Part shown: piece after piece, positions 44,692-52,240 of the stretch
Layout: each line of letters starts with the position of its first letter
Position numbering within the stretch: position 1 is the first letter of the stretch
IMG/VR virus record: IMGVR_UViG_3300044591_000896
Location: 1 to 64,000 of that record
Source of the DNA: a virus
Direction: 5' to 3' (one strand)
DNA length: 64,000 bases
The notes under the pieces: model-generated
Seen by the model: the letters and a program-made list of their open reading frames with translations, nothing else
Databases searched by the model: none
Told to the model about the DNA's origin: nothing
Position numbers and translations under genes: made by a program

Positions 44692-47105
44692 CTTCGTCCT
44701 CCTCGTGAACCTGGTGAATTTGCTCCTGAGCCTCCACCAGAACTTCCTCCGCCTCCTGTGCCACCCCCTGTGGCTCCTCCTGTAGCAACTGCTGCTGCAT
44801 TAATTGCTGCACCTGCTGCAACTACTGTGGCAACAACCATGTCTGTTGCCTCTTCTCTTTCTTCATCAGTCATATCTGCGCCTATGCTGCCAAGAGCAGC
44901 TATTGCTGCTGCTGGGTTGGTCAGCGCTGCCTCTAGCAATGCTCCTGGATCTTGAACTAATTCTATATTTGCAGCAACTGCTGCAGTAATTACAAGCGCA
45001 TTACCATTTTCATCTGTTCTGACTTCAACAGGTGTGGATGCTGGTAGGTCAGAATATGAAACACCAGCAGCTTTAATATCTGCTGCTGAAACTGATTGAC
45101 CTGGTGCAAGATTTTCTATTAATTTTTCTACAACAATTTCTTTTTGTGCTTCAGTTAGTTTGCCTTCTTCTGCTGCTTTTTTTAATTCCTCCGCCTCTGC
45201 TTTTGCTGCTTCTGCAGCTTTTGCTTCAGCTTCCGCTTTTGCATCTGCCTCTTCTTGTGCTTTAGCTTCCGCCTCTGCTTTAGCGTCTGCTTCTTCTTGA
45301 GCCTTTGCTTCTGCTTCAGCCTTTGCATCCGCTTCTGCCTGCGCTGCAGCTAATGCCTCTGCTTCTAATCTATCTGCTTCTGCCTTTGCATCTGCTTCAG
45401 CTTGTTCTTTAGCTTCTTGCTCTGCTTTAGCAGCGGCTTCTTCTGCGGCTATACGGTCAGCCTCTGCTTTAGCAGCGGCTTCTTCTGCGGCTATACGGTC
45501 AGCCTCTGCTTTAGCAGCGGCTTCTTCTGCGGCTTTAGCTTCTGCTTCTGCCTTTGCTGCAGCTTCCGCTGCTGCTTTAGCTTCTGCTTCTGCAGCTTCC
45601 GCTGCTGCTTTAGCGGCTGCTTGGGCGGCTGCTTGGGCTGCTGCGGCTTGGGCTGCTGCGGCTTCTGCTGCTGCTGCTTGGGCTGCTGCTTGGGCAGCTG
45701 CGGCTTCTGCTGCTGCTTGGGCTGCTGCTTGGGCTGCTGCTTGCTGCTCTGCATAATAATTAACTGTAACCTGTGCTGCATTTGTCATTGCAGTTACTGC
45801 TTCATTTACTTTTGTTGTTGCTGTATTAGCAAGAGTATCTGCTGCTTGAACTGTTACTGTAGCAGTTTCTGTAAGCTGAGTAAGTGTAGCAACTTCTACT
45901 GCTTTTACCTCTGTTTTATCTACAACTACTGCTTCTGCAGCAGTCTTTTGTGCAGTAAGAGTATTAAGTACTGCGGTATCAGCGTTAAGAGTTGTTTGTG
46001 CAGTAGAAACTGCGGCAACTAACACAGGATCTTTTGTAACTACTGTGGTCGCAAATGCTGTTTGATTTGGAGTAGTAAAATATCCACTTCCATCCTGCCT
46101 CATTATTAACCAGCCAAGTATAACTTGTGAACCTCCACCATTTTCATAGTACCAAATAGTAAAGTCCTGTTGCTTATCTGTAGTGGTGTTATAGGTTGGA
46201 GAGTATTGGCTCCACCCTCCGCCCTTATCAATCCATTCATTAATTGCAAGCTGTCCATCAACATACATCTTTGCTCCATCGTCTGAATGTATTGCATATT
46301 TTACCGTTACTGCTTCTTCTGGAACGGTAATAGTTCCTTCAAATTTTACAATTACATTGTCCACTCTGCCAGAATTAAATACCTCACCGCTTCCAAATTG
46401 GTGAGCTATATAAGGAACTGTTGTGGTTGAAAGTGGTGTTGCATTTTCTGCTGGAAGTGGTGGCTGCTGTCCCCCAGGTGATGCGTATGTTGTTACCTCA
46501 ATCCCATTGGTTGTTGTTTCTACAGCTGAGGCATCTGCTGCTGCCTGTGCTGTAGCAAGATTTGTGGTGTCTGTAGCAACTACAGCAGTCTGAGATTCAA
46601 CCTGTTGAGTTACTGTATTTAAATTTGTTTGAGCATTATTTAGATTTGTTGTTGCTGTGGCAACTACTGCAGTTTGTGATTCAACTGCTGCTTGGGCGGT
46701 TGCTGCAACTGTGACTGCTGTTTCAGCAGACTGTATTGCATTATTGGCTTCTTGCACCTTGACAGTAGCTTCAGCAACAGCTGTGGCTATGGGCTCTTGT
46801 GTTGTAGCAATTGTTGTAGCAGATTGAGTATCTGTGTTTGGTACATTAGCCTGTATTGTTGCCACTATTGTTGATGCTTGAGTTTCTGCTGCTTGTGATA
46901 AAGTTGTTTGTGCCGCCTCTACTTTATCTGCGACTATCTCAACTGTAATAGGAGTGGTTGCTGTGGCGGTATCTGAAACTGAACTTGGATCTGCAGGCGT
47001 TACTTGAACTGTAACTTCCTCTGCATTTGCAATGCTTGGTCCAAAAAGGAAAAGCCAGCCCATTATAAAAAGGCTGGTTAAAGAATACTGTAACTTTCTA
47101 GTCAA
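44685..47105 (-). CDS. Secreted PA14-domain protein with Ala-rich coiled coils
   Basis: 806 residues from TTG (AGGAG upstream). Sec signal peptide ending ANA|EEV. Region 35-190 is Ala/Thr/Gln-rich coiled coil with VESQTAVVAT repeats. A PA14 domain (about 205-340; FEGTITVPEEAVTVKYAIHS, DDGAKMYVDG) likely binds glycans. Region 420-660 is Ala/Glu/Lys repeats (AAAKAEADRIAAEE), and the C-terminus is Gly/Ser-rich with RGGRRW. Probably displayed outside the infected cell or on virions. Role unknown. Confidence 0.75.
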   Translation of the reverse strand: MTRKLQYSLTSLFIMGWLFLFGPSIANAEEVTVQVTPADPSSVSDTATATTPITVEIVADKVEAAQTTLSQAAETQASTIVATIQANVPNTDTQSATTIATTQEPIATAVAEATVKVQEANNAIQSAETAVTVAATAQAAVESQTAVVATATTNLNNAQTNLNTVTQQVESQTAVVATDTTNLATAQAAADASAVETTTNGIEVTTYASPGGQQPPLPAENATPLSTTTVPYIAHQFGSGEVFNSGRVDNVIVKFEGTITVPEEAVTVKYAIHSDDGAKMYVDGQLAINEWIDKGGGWSQYSPTYNTTTDKQQDFTIWYYENGGGSQVILGWLIMRQDGSGYFTTPNQTAFATTVVTKDPVLVAAVSTAQTTLNADTAVLNTLTAQKTAAEAVVVDKTEVKAVEVATLTQLTETATVTVQAADTLANTATTKVNEAVTAMTNAAQVTVNYYAEQQAAAQAAAQAAAEAAAAQAAAQAAAAEAAAAQAAAAQAAAQAAAKAAAEAAEAEAKAAAEAAAKAEAEAKAAEEAAAKAEADRIAAEEAAAKAEADRIAAEEAAAKAEQEAKEQAEADAKAEADRLEAEALAAAQAEADAKAEAEAKAQEEADAKAEAEAKAQEEADAKAEAEAKAAEAAKAEAEELKKAAEEGKLTEAQKEIVVEKLIENLAPGQSVSAADIKAAGVSYSDLPASTPVEVRTDENGNALVITAAVAANIELVQDPGALLEAALTNPAAAIAALGSIGADMTDEEREEATDMVVATVVAAGAAINAAAVATGGATGGGTGGGGSSGGGSGANSPGSRGGRRW
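45421..45540. repeat. 42-bp tandem repeat inside the PA14 gene
   Basis: Unit starting GCTTTAGCAGCGGCTTCTTC repeats about 2.7 times at 42-bp spacing (45424, 45466, 45508), encoding AAAKAEADRIAAEE blocks. Confidence 0.8.
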
Positions 47106-47116
47106 CTAGGTATCTC

Positions 47117-47160
47117 CTAAGTAATGCAATATTTTTGCTTACTTAGTAATTATACCAGAA
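47117..47160 (-). promoter_or_regulatory. Promoter and 5' hairpin for the PA14 gene
   Basis: Minus-strand TGGTATAAT (near 47149-47157); the transcript would begin with CTAAGTAA/TTACTTAG pairing around a GCAA...TTGC inner stem, before AGGAG and the TTG start. Confidence 0.55.
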
Positions 47161-47172
47161 TGTTAATTTAAA

Positions 47173-47361
47173 CTACTTAGGATTGTCTGTCTTATAAAAG
47201 CCATTACCTTTAAACTGTATCCCAAATGGAGTAAAGTGTCTTATCATTGGTGACTCACATTCTACACATTCGTAGCCTGGGTCATCTTCCACAATTGATC
47301 TATGTACTGACATGGTTGCATGTGCATCATCTTCGCTGCACTTATACTCATAAACTGGCAT
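47173..47361 (-). CDS. FmdB-like zinc-ribbon protein
   Basis: 62 residues. MPVYEYKCSEDDAHATMSVH and CVECESPMIRHF, ending GNGFYKTDNPK, match the small FmdB/CxxC zinc-ribbon family. The first CxxC is modified (only one Cys visible). Role unknown, perhaps a regulatory zinc ribbon. Confidence 0.75.
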   Translation of the reverse strand: MPVYEYKCSEDDAHATMSVHRSIVEDDPGYECVECESPMIRHFTPFGIQFKGNGFYKTDNPK

Positions 47362-48100
47362 TATCTTCTCCTAAAATCTCTAGCACAACTTGGTGTATAT
47401 CTGAATCATTCTTACCGAAAGATGTATTAGATATAAGTATATCAGTTACACCCTGATTTTCCAACTGTTTAATTTGATTCTTTATCTCTTCTTTATTACC
47501 AAATATAGTATTATTCTTTTCCTTGCCATTTGGCATGCCGTCATAAATAAACTTAGCGTGGTCATCTATAATAGCTGATAGTCTTACTATCGTTCTTCCG
47601 CCCTGTGATCCAAGCTCATCAAATTTTGATAGGGTGACTATCTGTCCATCTCCAAACTTGGCTACGCTTTCAGCAGTTTCCTTAGATGAACCGCTAAAGA
47701 ATATCTCTGGGCAATTTTTATTTACAGATCTAAGTCTTTCAACAAACAAAGCGCTTTGCTTCTTCCTGTCTTCTATTGAAGTGGGGATACAAAACAATGC
47801 TTGATCATCGTCATATGTGCCAGCTATTATATTCAAAGATATTCTGCCTGGCTCAATCTCATTAAATGCGTCTATCATCATAGAGCAATAGGCTGCTGTT
47901 ATAGCATATGGCCTAATAGCAATCATATACTTAACCTTGTCCTCAGTATTAATTGCATGGGCAGCCTTAATCCAATAGTCTGATTCGTCTGAGTGGAATG
48001 TCAGTAGCATAGAATCATACTTATAAAAGTCTATGACCTTAGATAAAGTTTTTAAATCTTTGGGATTAAGATTGTTCTTGACCATCCAATGAAATTTCAT
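47348..48100 (-). CDS. Luciferase-like (LLM) flavin-dependent oxidoreductase
   Basis: 250 residues. A compact (beta/alpha)8 barrel pattern: 'KFHWMVKN', 'MLLTFHSDESDYWIKAAHAI', 'YMIAIRPYAITAAYCSMMID', 'GRISLNIIAGTYDDD', 'RKKQSALFVERLRSV', 'FFSGSSKETAESVAKFGDGQ' follow the bacterial luciferase/F420-dependent family. It probably uses FMN or F420, but the reaction is not predictable. Phage copies are rare. Overlaps its neighbours (FmdB-like gene and DUF2061). Confidence 0.8.
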   Translation of the reverse strand: MKFHWMVKNNLNPKDLKTLSKVIDFYKYDSMLLTFHSDESDYWIKAAHAINTEDKVKYMIAIRPYAITAAYCSMMIDAFNEIEPGRISLNIIAGTYDDDQALFCIPTSIEDRKKQSALFVERLRSVNKNCPEIFFSGSSKETAESVAKFGDGQIVTLSKFDELGSQGGRTIVRLSAIIDDHAKFIYDGMPNGKEKNNTIFGNKEEIKNQIKQLENQGVTDILISNTSFGKNDSDIHQVVLEILGEDNASL

Positions 48101-48300
48101 TTTCTACCCCACTGAATGTGGTTCCACCCACGCTCATGTGCGTAGTAAATAAAGACTTTAACTACTGTCTCCCAAAAAGCAATAGCACCTGATAGAGTTG
48201 CGTCTCCAGTAATCACATAAGCAACAACAAATGATGATAGTGTTCCCCATATGCGATAACTAAGTGCTTTAGTAAATGATCTCGCTCTAGTTACTGTCAT
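48097..48300 (-). CDS. DUF2061-like membrane protein
   Basis: 67 residues; 'SFTKALSYRIWGTLSSFVVA', 'YYAHERGWNHIQWG', the classic DUF2061 layout. Overlaps the luciferase-like gene and the next DUF2061 gene. Function unknown. Confidence 0.8.
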   Translation of the reverse strand: MTVTRARSFTKALSYRIWGTLSSFVVAYVITGDATLSGAIAFWETVVKVFIYYAHERGWNHIQWGRK

Positions 48301-48500
48301 TCTTTACCCCAATTAAATGAGTTCCATACTCTTTCATGGTAGTAATAACAAATAAAATTAACAGCATTTGTTATAATAGTTGCCATTGTAGCCATGTTTA
48401 TGTCCTTGCTTAAAGCATAAAGAGTAATAAAGGTTGTCAGTAAAGCAATGGCTCTCCATGTCAAAGACTTGACAAATGATCTTTTTTTAGAGACGTTCAT
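48297..48500 (-). CDS. DUF2061-like membrane protein (tandem copy)
   Basis: 67 residues: 'SFVKSLTWRAIALLTTFITL', 'ICYYYHERVWNSFNWG'. Tandem duplicate of the next gene. Confidence 0.8.
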   Translation of the reverse strand: MNVSKKRSFVKSLTWRAIALLTTFITLYALSKDINMATMATIITNAVNFICYYYHERVWNSFNWGKE

Positions 48501-48591
48501 CGTCTACCTCTTCTTTAAACCAATTAGAATACAGTCTTGCCTCTGCATCCGCAATCTTGTTGTCAAAGAAAATGTTATAGACCCATTTCAA
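48487..48591 (-). CDS. 34-residue acidic peptide
   Basis: From TTG: MKWVYNIFFDNKIADAEARL, ending EEVDDERL. Overlaps the DUF2061 start and the kinase gene end. Marginal size. Confidence 0.45.
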   Translation of the reverse strand: MKWVYNIFFDNKIADAEARLYSNWFKEEVDDERL

Positions 48592-49336
48592 TCCGCTTTT
48601 GAGTAGCTGAAATAGCATGAATTGTTGCCCCCAAATCTACTTGCTCAATCTTATATCCTACATCACGACCATATACAATATTAGTAATGTTAGGTAATCT
48701 TAATACTAATGCACCATCCATAAATTCATCTTTGGCAATATATTCTTTTACCTGATCAAACTTAAGTGGATCCTTCTCGCTTGTTTTATATGTGTTACGC
48801 ACACCAAGCAGCACCTGCTTTGTTCTCTTTCCCGCCTCTTCATATAATGCGTGATGTCCTTCATGCCATGGCTGATACCTACCAAGCATTAATGTAGTTG
48901 GTGCTGACCAATCGTGAAGATTAAAATAACTAATAATTACTGAGGCTTTTTGCTCAGCATCTAGTTTGTGACTATCAAATTTTGCATCAGGATCTTCTGG
49001 CTTTTCAAACATCTTGTTTGTATCTTCAAATCTTCCCTCTTCTATTGTATCCATGAAGATAAGAATGTCTGGCTTACCGAATGCTGCACGAGTTAATTCT
49101 GTAGGACAAACAAAGTCAACTACTACTGGTGCTACTCCTTGCTTGGCAATTAATCTTGCCATCTCTCCCATGCGTCTTGCTTGCTCTATTCTATCTTCAG
49201 CACTAAATCCTAGGTCAGAATTTACTGTTGCACGGACTTCATCTGCATTAAGATGTATTGCGTTAATTCTTTCTTTTAAAGCTTTTGCAAGCTCTGTCTT
49301 TCCAGAACCTGGGAGACCAATTATTTGAATAATCAT
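48575..49336 (-). CDS. Bifunctional kinase (APS-kinase-like) and HxGH nucleotidyltransferase
   Basis: 253 residues. The N-terminal half has the P-loop GLPGSGKT (7-14), 'HLNADEVRATVNSDLGFSAE' and 'VVVDFVCPTELTRAAF', typical of adenylylsulfate kinase (CysC), which makes PAPS. The C-terminal half starts LMLGRYQPWHEGHHAL (149-164), the HxGH motif of nicotinamide/cytidylyl-type nucleotidyltransferases. Together they may couple activation steps; PAPS made here would feed the two sulfotransferases at 30 and 33 kb. An NAD-salvage kinase/NMNAT pair is the alternative reading. Confidence 0.75.
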   Translation of the reverse strand: MIIQIIGLPGSGKTELAKALKERINAIHLNADEVRATVNSDLGFSAEDRIEQARRMGEMARLIAKQGVAPVVVDFVCPTELTRAAFGKPDILIFMDTIEEGRFEDTNKMFEKPEDPDAKFDSHKLDAEQKASVIISYFNLHDWSAPTTLMLGRYQPWHEGHHALYEEAGKRTKQVLLGVRNTYKTSEKDPLKFDQVKEYIAKDEFMDGALVLRLPNITNIVYGRDVGYKIEQVDLGATIHAISATQKRIEMGL

Positions 49337-49387
49337 TTTAATCTTTCTGTTAAGTGGGTAGTTTTAGGACATACCCAGGTCTCACGG

Positions 49388-49804
49388 TTATTTAATTTTT
49401 AGAATTTTTGGTTGTTTTTCTTTTGGTAGATTTCTAACTACACGGATATGCAACATGCCATCCTTTAGCTCTACACTAGAAACTTCCATGTATTCACTTA
49501 GTTCAAAGATTCTTGTGAACTTACGTGCAGCGATTCCCTTGTGGACAACTTCTGCATCTGTTACTTCTGTAATTTCACCTGTGATCCAAAGACTTCCGTC
49601 TTCAATTGACACAGTCAGATCTTCTCTTGTGAATCCAGCAACTGCCAGCGTTAACTGATAGTTATCTTCGTCTAGCTTTAGCAAATCATATGGCGGGAAT
49701 GCCGTATTGTTTACCTTACTAAGACTATTGAAGCGCTCCAACTCTCTGTTGAAGCCAATAAAAAATGGATCCTTAAATAGATCCATAGCAAATTGTGTTA
49801 CCAT
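49388..49804 (-). CDS. Small heat-shock protein (Hsp20/IbpA-like)
   Basis: 138 residues with the alpha-crystallin domain: 'YDLLKLDEDNYQLTLAVAGF', 'LTVSIEDGSLWITGEI', 'KGIAARKFTRIFELSEYM', 'ELKDGMLHIRVVRNLPKEKQ'. An ATP-independent holding chaperone, as in some cyanophages. Its leader carries a strong 5' hairpin. Confidence 0.9.
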   Translation of the reverse strand: MVTQFAMDLFKDPFFIGFNRELERFNSLSKVNNTAFPPYDLLKLDEDNYQLTLAVAGFTREDLTVSIEDGSLWITGEITEVTDAEVVHKGIAARKFTRIFELSEYMEVSSVELKDGMLHIRVVRNLPKEKQPKILKIK

Positions 49805-49827
49805 TTTATTCTCCTTTTAAGCAAGTA

Positions 49828-49872
49828 ATATGGTCACCCCCATTTGGCAGGTGACCATATTATTATACCATT
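49828..49872 (-). promoter_or_regulatory. Promoter and 12-bp 5' hairpin of the hsp20 gene
   Basis: Minus-strand TGGTATAAT (TATAAT at about 49864-49869) directly precedes AATATGGTCACC paired with GGTGACCATATT (49828-49839/49851-49862); then AAAAGGAG and ATG. The hairpin could also act as a terminator for the upstream nuclease gene. Confidence 0.6.
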
Positions 49873-49891
49873 TAGGTGACTAGGATTGCAA

Positions 49892-50299
49892 CTACTTTTT
49901 TGCTTTTGCCCTAGCTTTTGCTAATGCGTCAAAATCTTTTACTTTGGTATCTCCAAGATAACCCCAAGCGTATCCTTCAGATATCATTTGCTCATTAATT
50001 GAAACTTCTGAGCCATCAAGATATACCCACCCTAATATTCTTCCGTATTTTTCTGAGCTGTCCATCTTTTCAGTTTTAATTACAACGCTTTTAGCATCTT
50101 TAATCTTTGACTTAAGATATTCTTTTGACTCAAGACCAAGAACTTTTTCTGCTTTATCTGAAGTTCTGCTTTCTGGTGTATCAATTCCAGCAAGTCTTAC
50201 TCTTGAACTAAAAGATATACTAAATCCTAAATCGATGTCAACATCAATAGTGTCTCCATCAACAACGTTTGTTACTTTTTTTACATAGTATTCAAACAT
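49892..50299 (-). CDS. Staphylococcal-nuclease-like (thermonuclease) protein
   Basis: 135 residues. 'VVDGDTIDVDIDLGF', 'RVRLAGIDTPESR' and 'EKYGRILGWVYLDG' carry the Arg/Asp/Glu catalytic residues of the SNase OB-fold family, a Ca-dependent DNase/RNase. No signal peptide, so cytosolic. Base-sharing overlap with the CHAP endolysin. Confidence 0.9.
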   Translation of the reverse strand: MFEYYVKKVTNVVDGDTIDVDIDLGFSISFSSRVRLAGIDTPESRTSDKAEKVLGLESKEYLKSKIKDAKSVVIKTEKMDSSEKYGRILGWVYLDGSEVSINEQMISEGYAWGYLGDTKVKDFDALAKARAKAKK

Positions 50300-50922
50300 T
50301 ACTTTGTTGTCTTTTTAGACGCCTTCTTAATGCCTTCTAATGTTGTTGTGTTTACTGTTTCAGTTTTTTTAGCTGCTGGCTTTTCTGCCTTTGGCTTTAC
50401 TGCTACACCAAATGCGGGTCTTCCAAATCCTACTACTGCTACTGGCTGTGACTTGCGTAGCTTTGATCCGTTCTTTTTCTTGTATGCACGAACCTTTAAG
50501 CATGCTTCTCCACCATTTCTTTGGTCTCCCTTTTTATCTGAGCTGGTGTTTCCTTCTACACATGTTACTGTTCCGTCTCCATTGTCTTTTACAACAATTC
50601 CAACGTGAGAAATTCTATCGACACCGTCTCCTGGGAAATCAAAATACAGGATATCTCCTGGCTGTGGTGTTGCTTCTTCTGCTTTCTGCCATGTGCCAGC
50701 TTTAATAAATGCTTGTGCTCCTGCTGGTGTGTAAACTGTGTTAGGAATTTTTACGCCAGCCTCATTTCCGCACCACATAACAAAGCTTCCGCACCATGGT
50801 TGAAAGTTTGCTTTAGCAAACTTGCCATACTTTGTTTCGTTATCTTTTGGTCCTTCAATATATCCAACTTCTGCAAGAGCTACTTCTACTAGTCTTGCCG
50901 CTGATCCTTGTACTGCTGCCAT
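50299..50922 (-). CDS. CHAP-domain endolysin
   Basis: 207 residues. The catalytic Cys lies in QPWCGSFVMWCGNEAG (C44) and the His in ISHVGIVV (~105), with CVEGNTSS later: the CHAP amidase/endopeptidase core. It cleaves the peptide part of peptidoglycan. A Pro/Lys-rich linker (PKAEKPAAKKTE) leads to a basic tail that may bind the wall. ATG behind TAGGAGG; extended -10 TGGTATAAT upstream, next to tRNA-Lys. Confidence 0.88.
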   Translation of the reverse strand: MAAVQGSAARLVEVALAEVGYIEGPKDNETKYGKFAKANFQPWCGSFVMWCGNEAGVKIPNTVYTPAGAQAFIKAGTWQKAEEATPQPGDILYFDFPGDGVDRISHVGIVVKDNGDGTVTCVEGNTSSDKKGDQRNGGEACLKVRAYKKKNGSKLRKSQPVAVVGFGRPAFGVAVKPKAEKPAAKKTETVNTTTLEGIKKASKKTTK

Positions 50923-50974
50923 TTTATTTCCTCCTAGAAAATTGATTACTTTAATTATACCATTTTTATATTTG

Positions 50975-51047
50975 TGTCCCCAGATGGGCTCGAACCATCG
51001 ACCCGCAGATTAAAAGTCTGCTGCTCTACCGACTGAGCTATAGGAAC
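50975..51047 (-). tRNA. tRNA-Lys (anticodon TTT)
   Basis: Acceptor GTTCCTA/TGGGGAC (wobble pairs), D stem GCTC/GAGC, anticodon stem GCAGA/TCTGC with loop CTTTTAA, T stem ATGG.../CCAT, discriminator A. CCA not encoded. Between CHAP and AhpD genes. Confidence 0.9.
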
Positions 51048-51081
51048 TTATGGCAGTTTTAAGTCTTGCCTAGGACATATA

Positions 51082-51594
51082 TTAAGCTGAGAGTATCTTT
51101 GCTAATGCGTTTACTGTTGCTGCAATTCTTCCGATATCACGCAACTGCTCGACTGAGTAGCCTTCCTCTTTCAATGTTTCATAGTGTGCTTTAACACAGA
51201 AATGGCATTTCCCTACAATAGATGAAGCTAACGAGTAAGCCTCAAATCTTGCTTTTGTAGTGCCTCCATGAGATGCTATTGCATTCATTCTAAGCTGCGC
51301 TGGTAACCCCTTTAAGTTAGGATCATCTGCCATCTCAATGTATGGATACCAAACATTATTTTGTGCCATGATAGCACCAGCTGTAAGTGCCGCATTTCTT
51401 TCTACTTCGTCTGTTGCACTTGCTGTAATAAAAGCAACAAGCTTTCCGTTTCCAGTAGCAAAGGCTGCAGCTAATGCGAGATAGGTTGCCTGTTCTGAAT
51501 CAATAGTTGATCTATTAATTACTGAATCTAGATTTAACCTAATGTCCTTAGCGTACTCTGGAAGATTTTCATTAATCTGGCCAACCCAAGACAT
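51082..51594 (-). CDS. ahpD: AhpD-like alkylhydroperoxidase
   Basis: 170 residues of the carboxymuconolactone-decarboxylase/AhpD family: C130 and C133 with H137 in VGKCHFCVKAHYET. Reduces the AhpC disulfide in actinobacteria such as Mycobacterium. It follows ahpC with a base-sharing overlap, so the pair is made together and can detoxify peroxides. Confidence 0.88.
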   Translation of the reverse strand: MSWVGQINENLPEYAKDIRLNLDSVINRSTIDSEQATYLALAAAFATGNGKLVAFITASATDEVERNAALTAGAIMAQNNVWYPYIEMADDPNLKGLPAQLRMNAIASHGGTTKARFEAYSLASSIVGKCHFCVKAHYETLKEEGYSVEQLRDIGRIAATVNALAKILSA

Positions 51595-52130
51595 TACAGC
51601 GTCTCCCCGCCAAGTGATCTATTGCATGCACATAGCTCACCAGTTTGAAGAGCATCTAGAACACGAAGAGTTTCATCTGGATTTCTTCCTACATCTAAAT
51701 TGTTTACTGTTACATGCTGGATAATATTATCTGGGTCTACAATAAATGTTGCACGATATGCTACTCCAGAAGAGTGTTGAATTCCAAGGTCACCAGATAA
51801 TTGATGTGCTGTATCTGCAAAGGACCAAGAATTAGTTTTCTTTAAATCTTCATGAGCATTGCGCCATGCAATTTTGCAAAACTCGTTATCCACTGATCCA
51901 GTCATAAGGACTGCGTCACGGTCATTAAAATCATTTACAAGAGCATCATATGCAACAATTTCTGTTGGGCATACAAAGGTAAAATCTTTTGGATAGAATG
52001 CAATAATTTTCCATTTGCCTGGAAAAGAATCTTGGTTTATTACTTCAAAAGATGAGTCGTCATAAGATAACGCTCCAGGTTTAACTCCGATAACGGCAAA
52101 GTTACCAAGTTTATCTCCTATTGTTTTCAT
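51594..52130 (-). CDS. ahpC: AhpC-type peroxiredoxin
   Basis: 178 residues from ATG 52130 (AAGGAG upstream); an upstream in-frame extension overlaps tRNA-Arg. Peroxidatic C54 (DFTFVCPTEIVAY) and C-terminal C167/C169 (ELCACNRSLGGE). Reduces H2O2 and organic peroxides; partnered by AhpD. Closest in layout to mycobacterial AhpC. Confidence 0.92.
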   Translation of the reverse strand: MKTIGDKLGNFAVIGVKPGALSYDDSSFEVINQDSFPGKWKIIAFYPKDFTFVCPTEIVAYDALVNDFNDRDAVLMTGSVDNEFCKIAWRNAHEDLKKTNSWSFADTAHQLSGDLGIQHSSGVAYRATFIVDPDNIIQHVTVNNLDVGRNPDETLRVLDALQTGELCACNRSLGGETL

Positions 52131-52165
52131 GTTTCTCCTTATATATAAGTGATACAAACGTATCG

Positions 52166-52237
52166 CACCCCTGGCTGGAATCGAACCAGCGACCAACAGA
52201 TTAGAAGTCTGTTGCTCTTCCGCTGAGCTACAGAGGT
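52166..52237 (-). tRNA. tRNA-Arg (anticodon TCT)
   Basis: Acceptor ACCTCTG/CAGGGGT, D stem GCTC/GAGC, anticodon stem ACAGA/TCTGT with loop CTTCTAA, T stem GCTGG/CCAGC, discriminator G. Reads AGA/AGG, codons used heavily by AT-rich phage genes. Confidence 0.92.
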
Positions 52238-52240
52238 ATT

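Noticed and set aside
45402-46022. Plus-strand Cys/Phe-rich ORF opposite the PA14 gene
   Set aside because: Mirror of Ala-rich repeat codons on the other strand; not a protein-like composition.
14131-47105. Recurring TTGACTAG at 14143, 26206 and 47105 as a conserved start-codon element
   Set aside because: In each case the TTG can be a start codon or a -35 box; too few cases to separate the two, and a better ATG exists at 14131.
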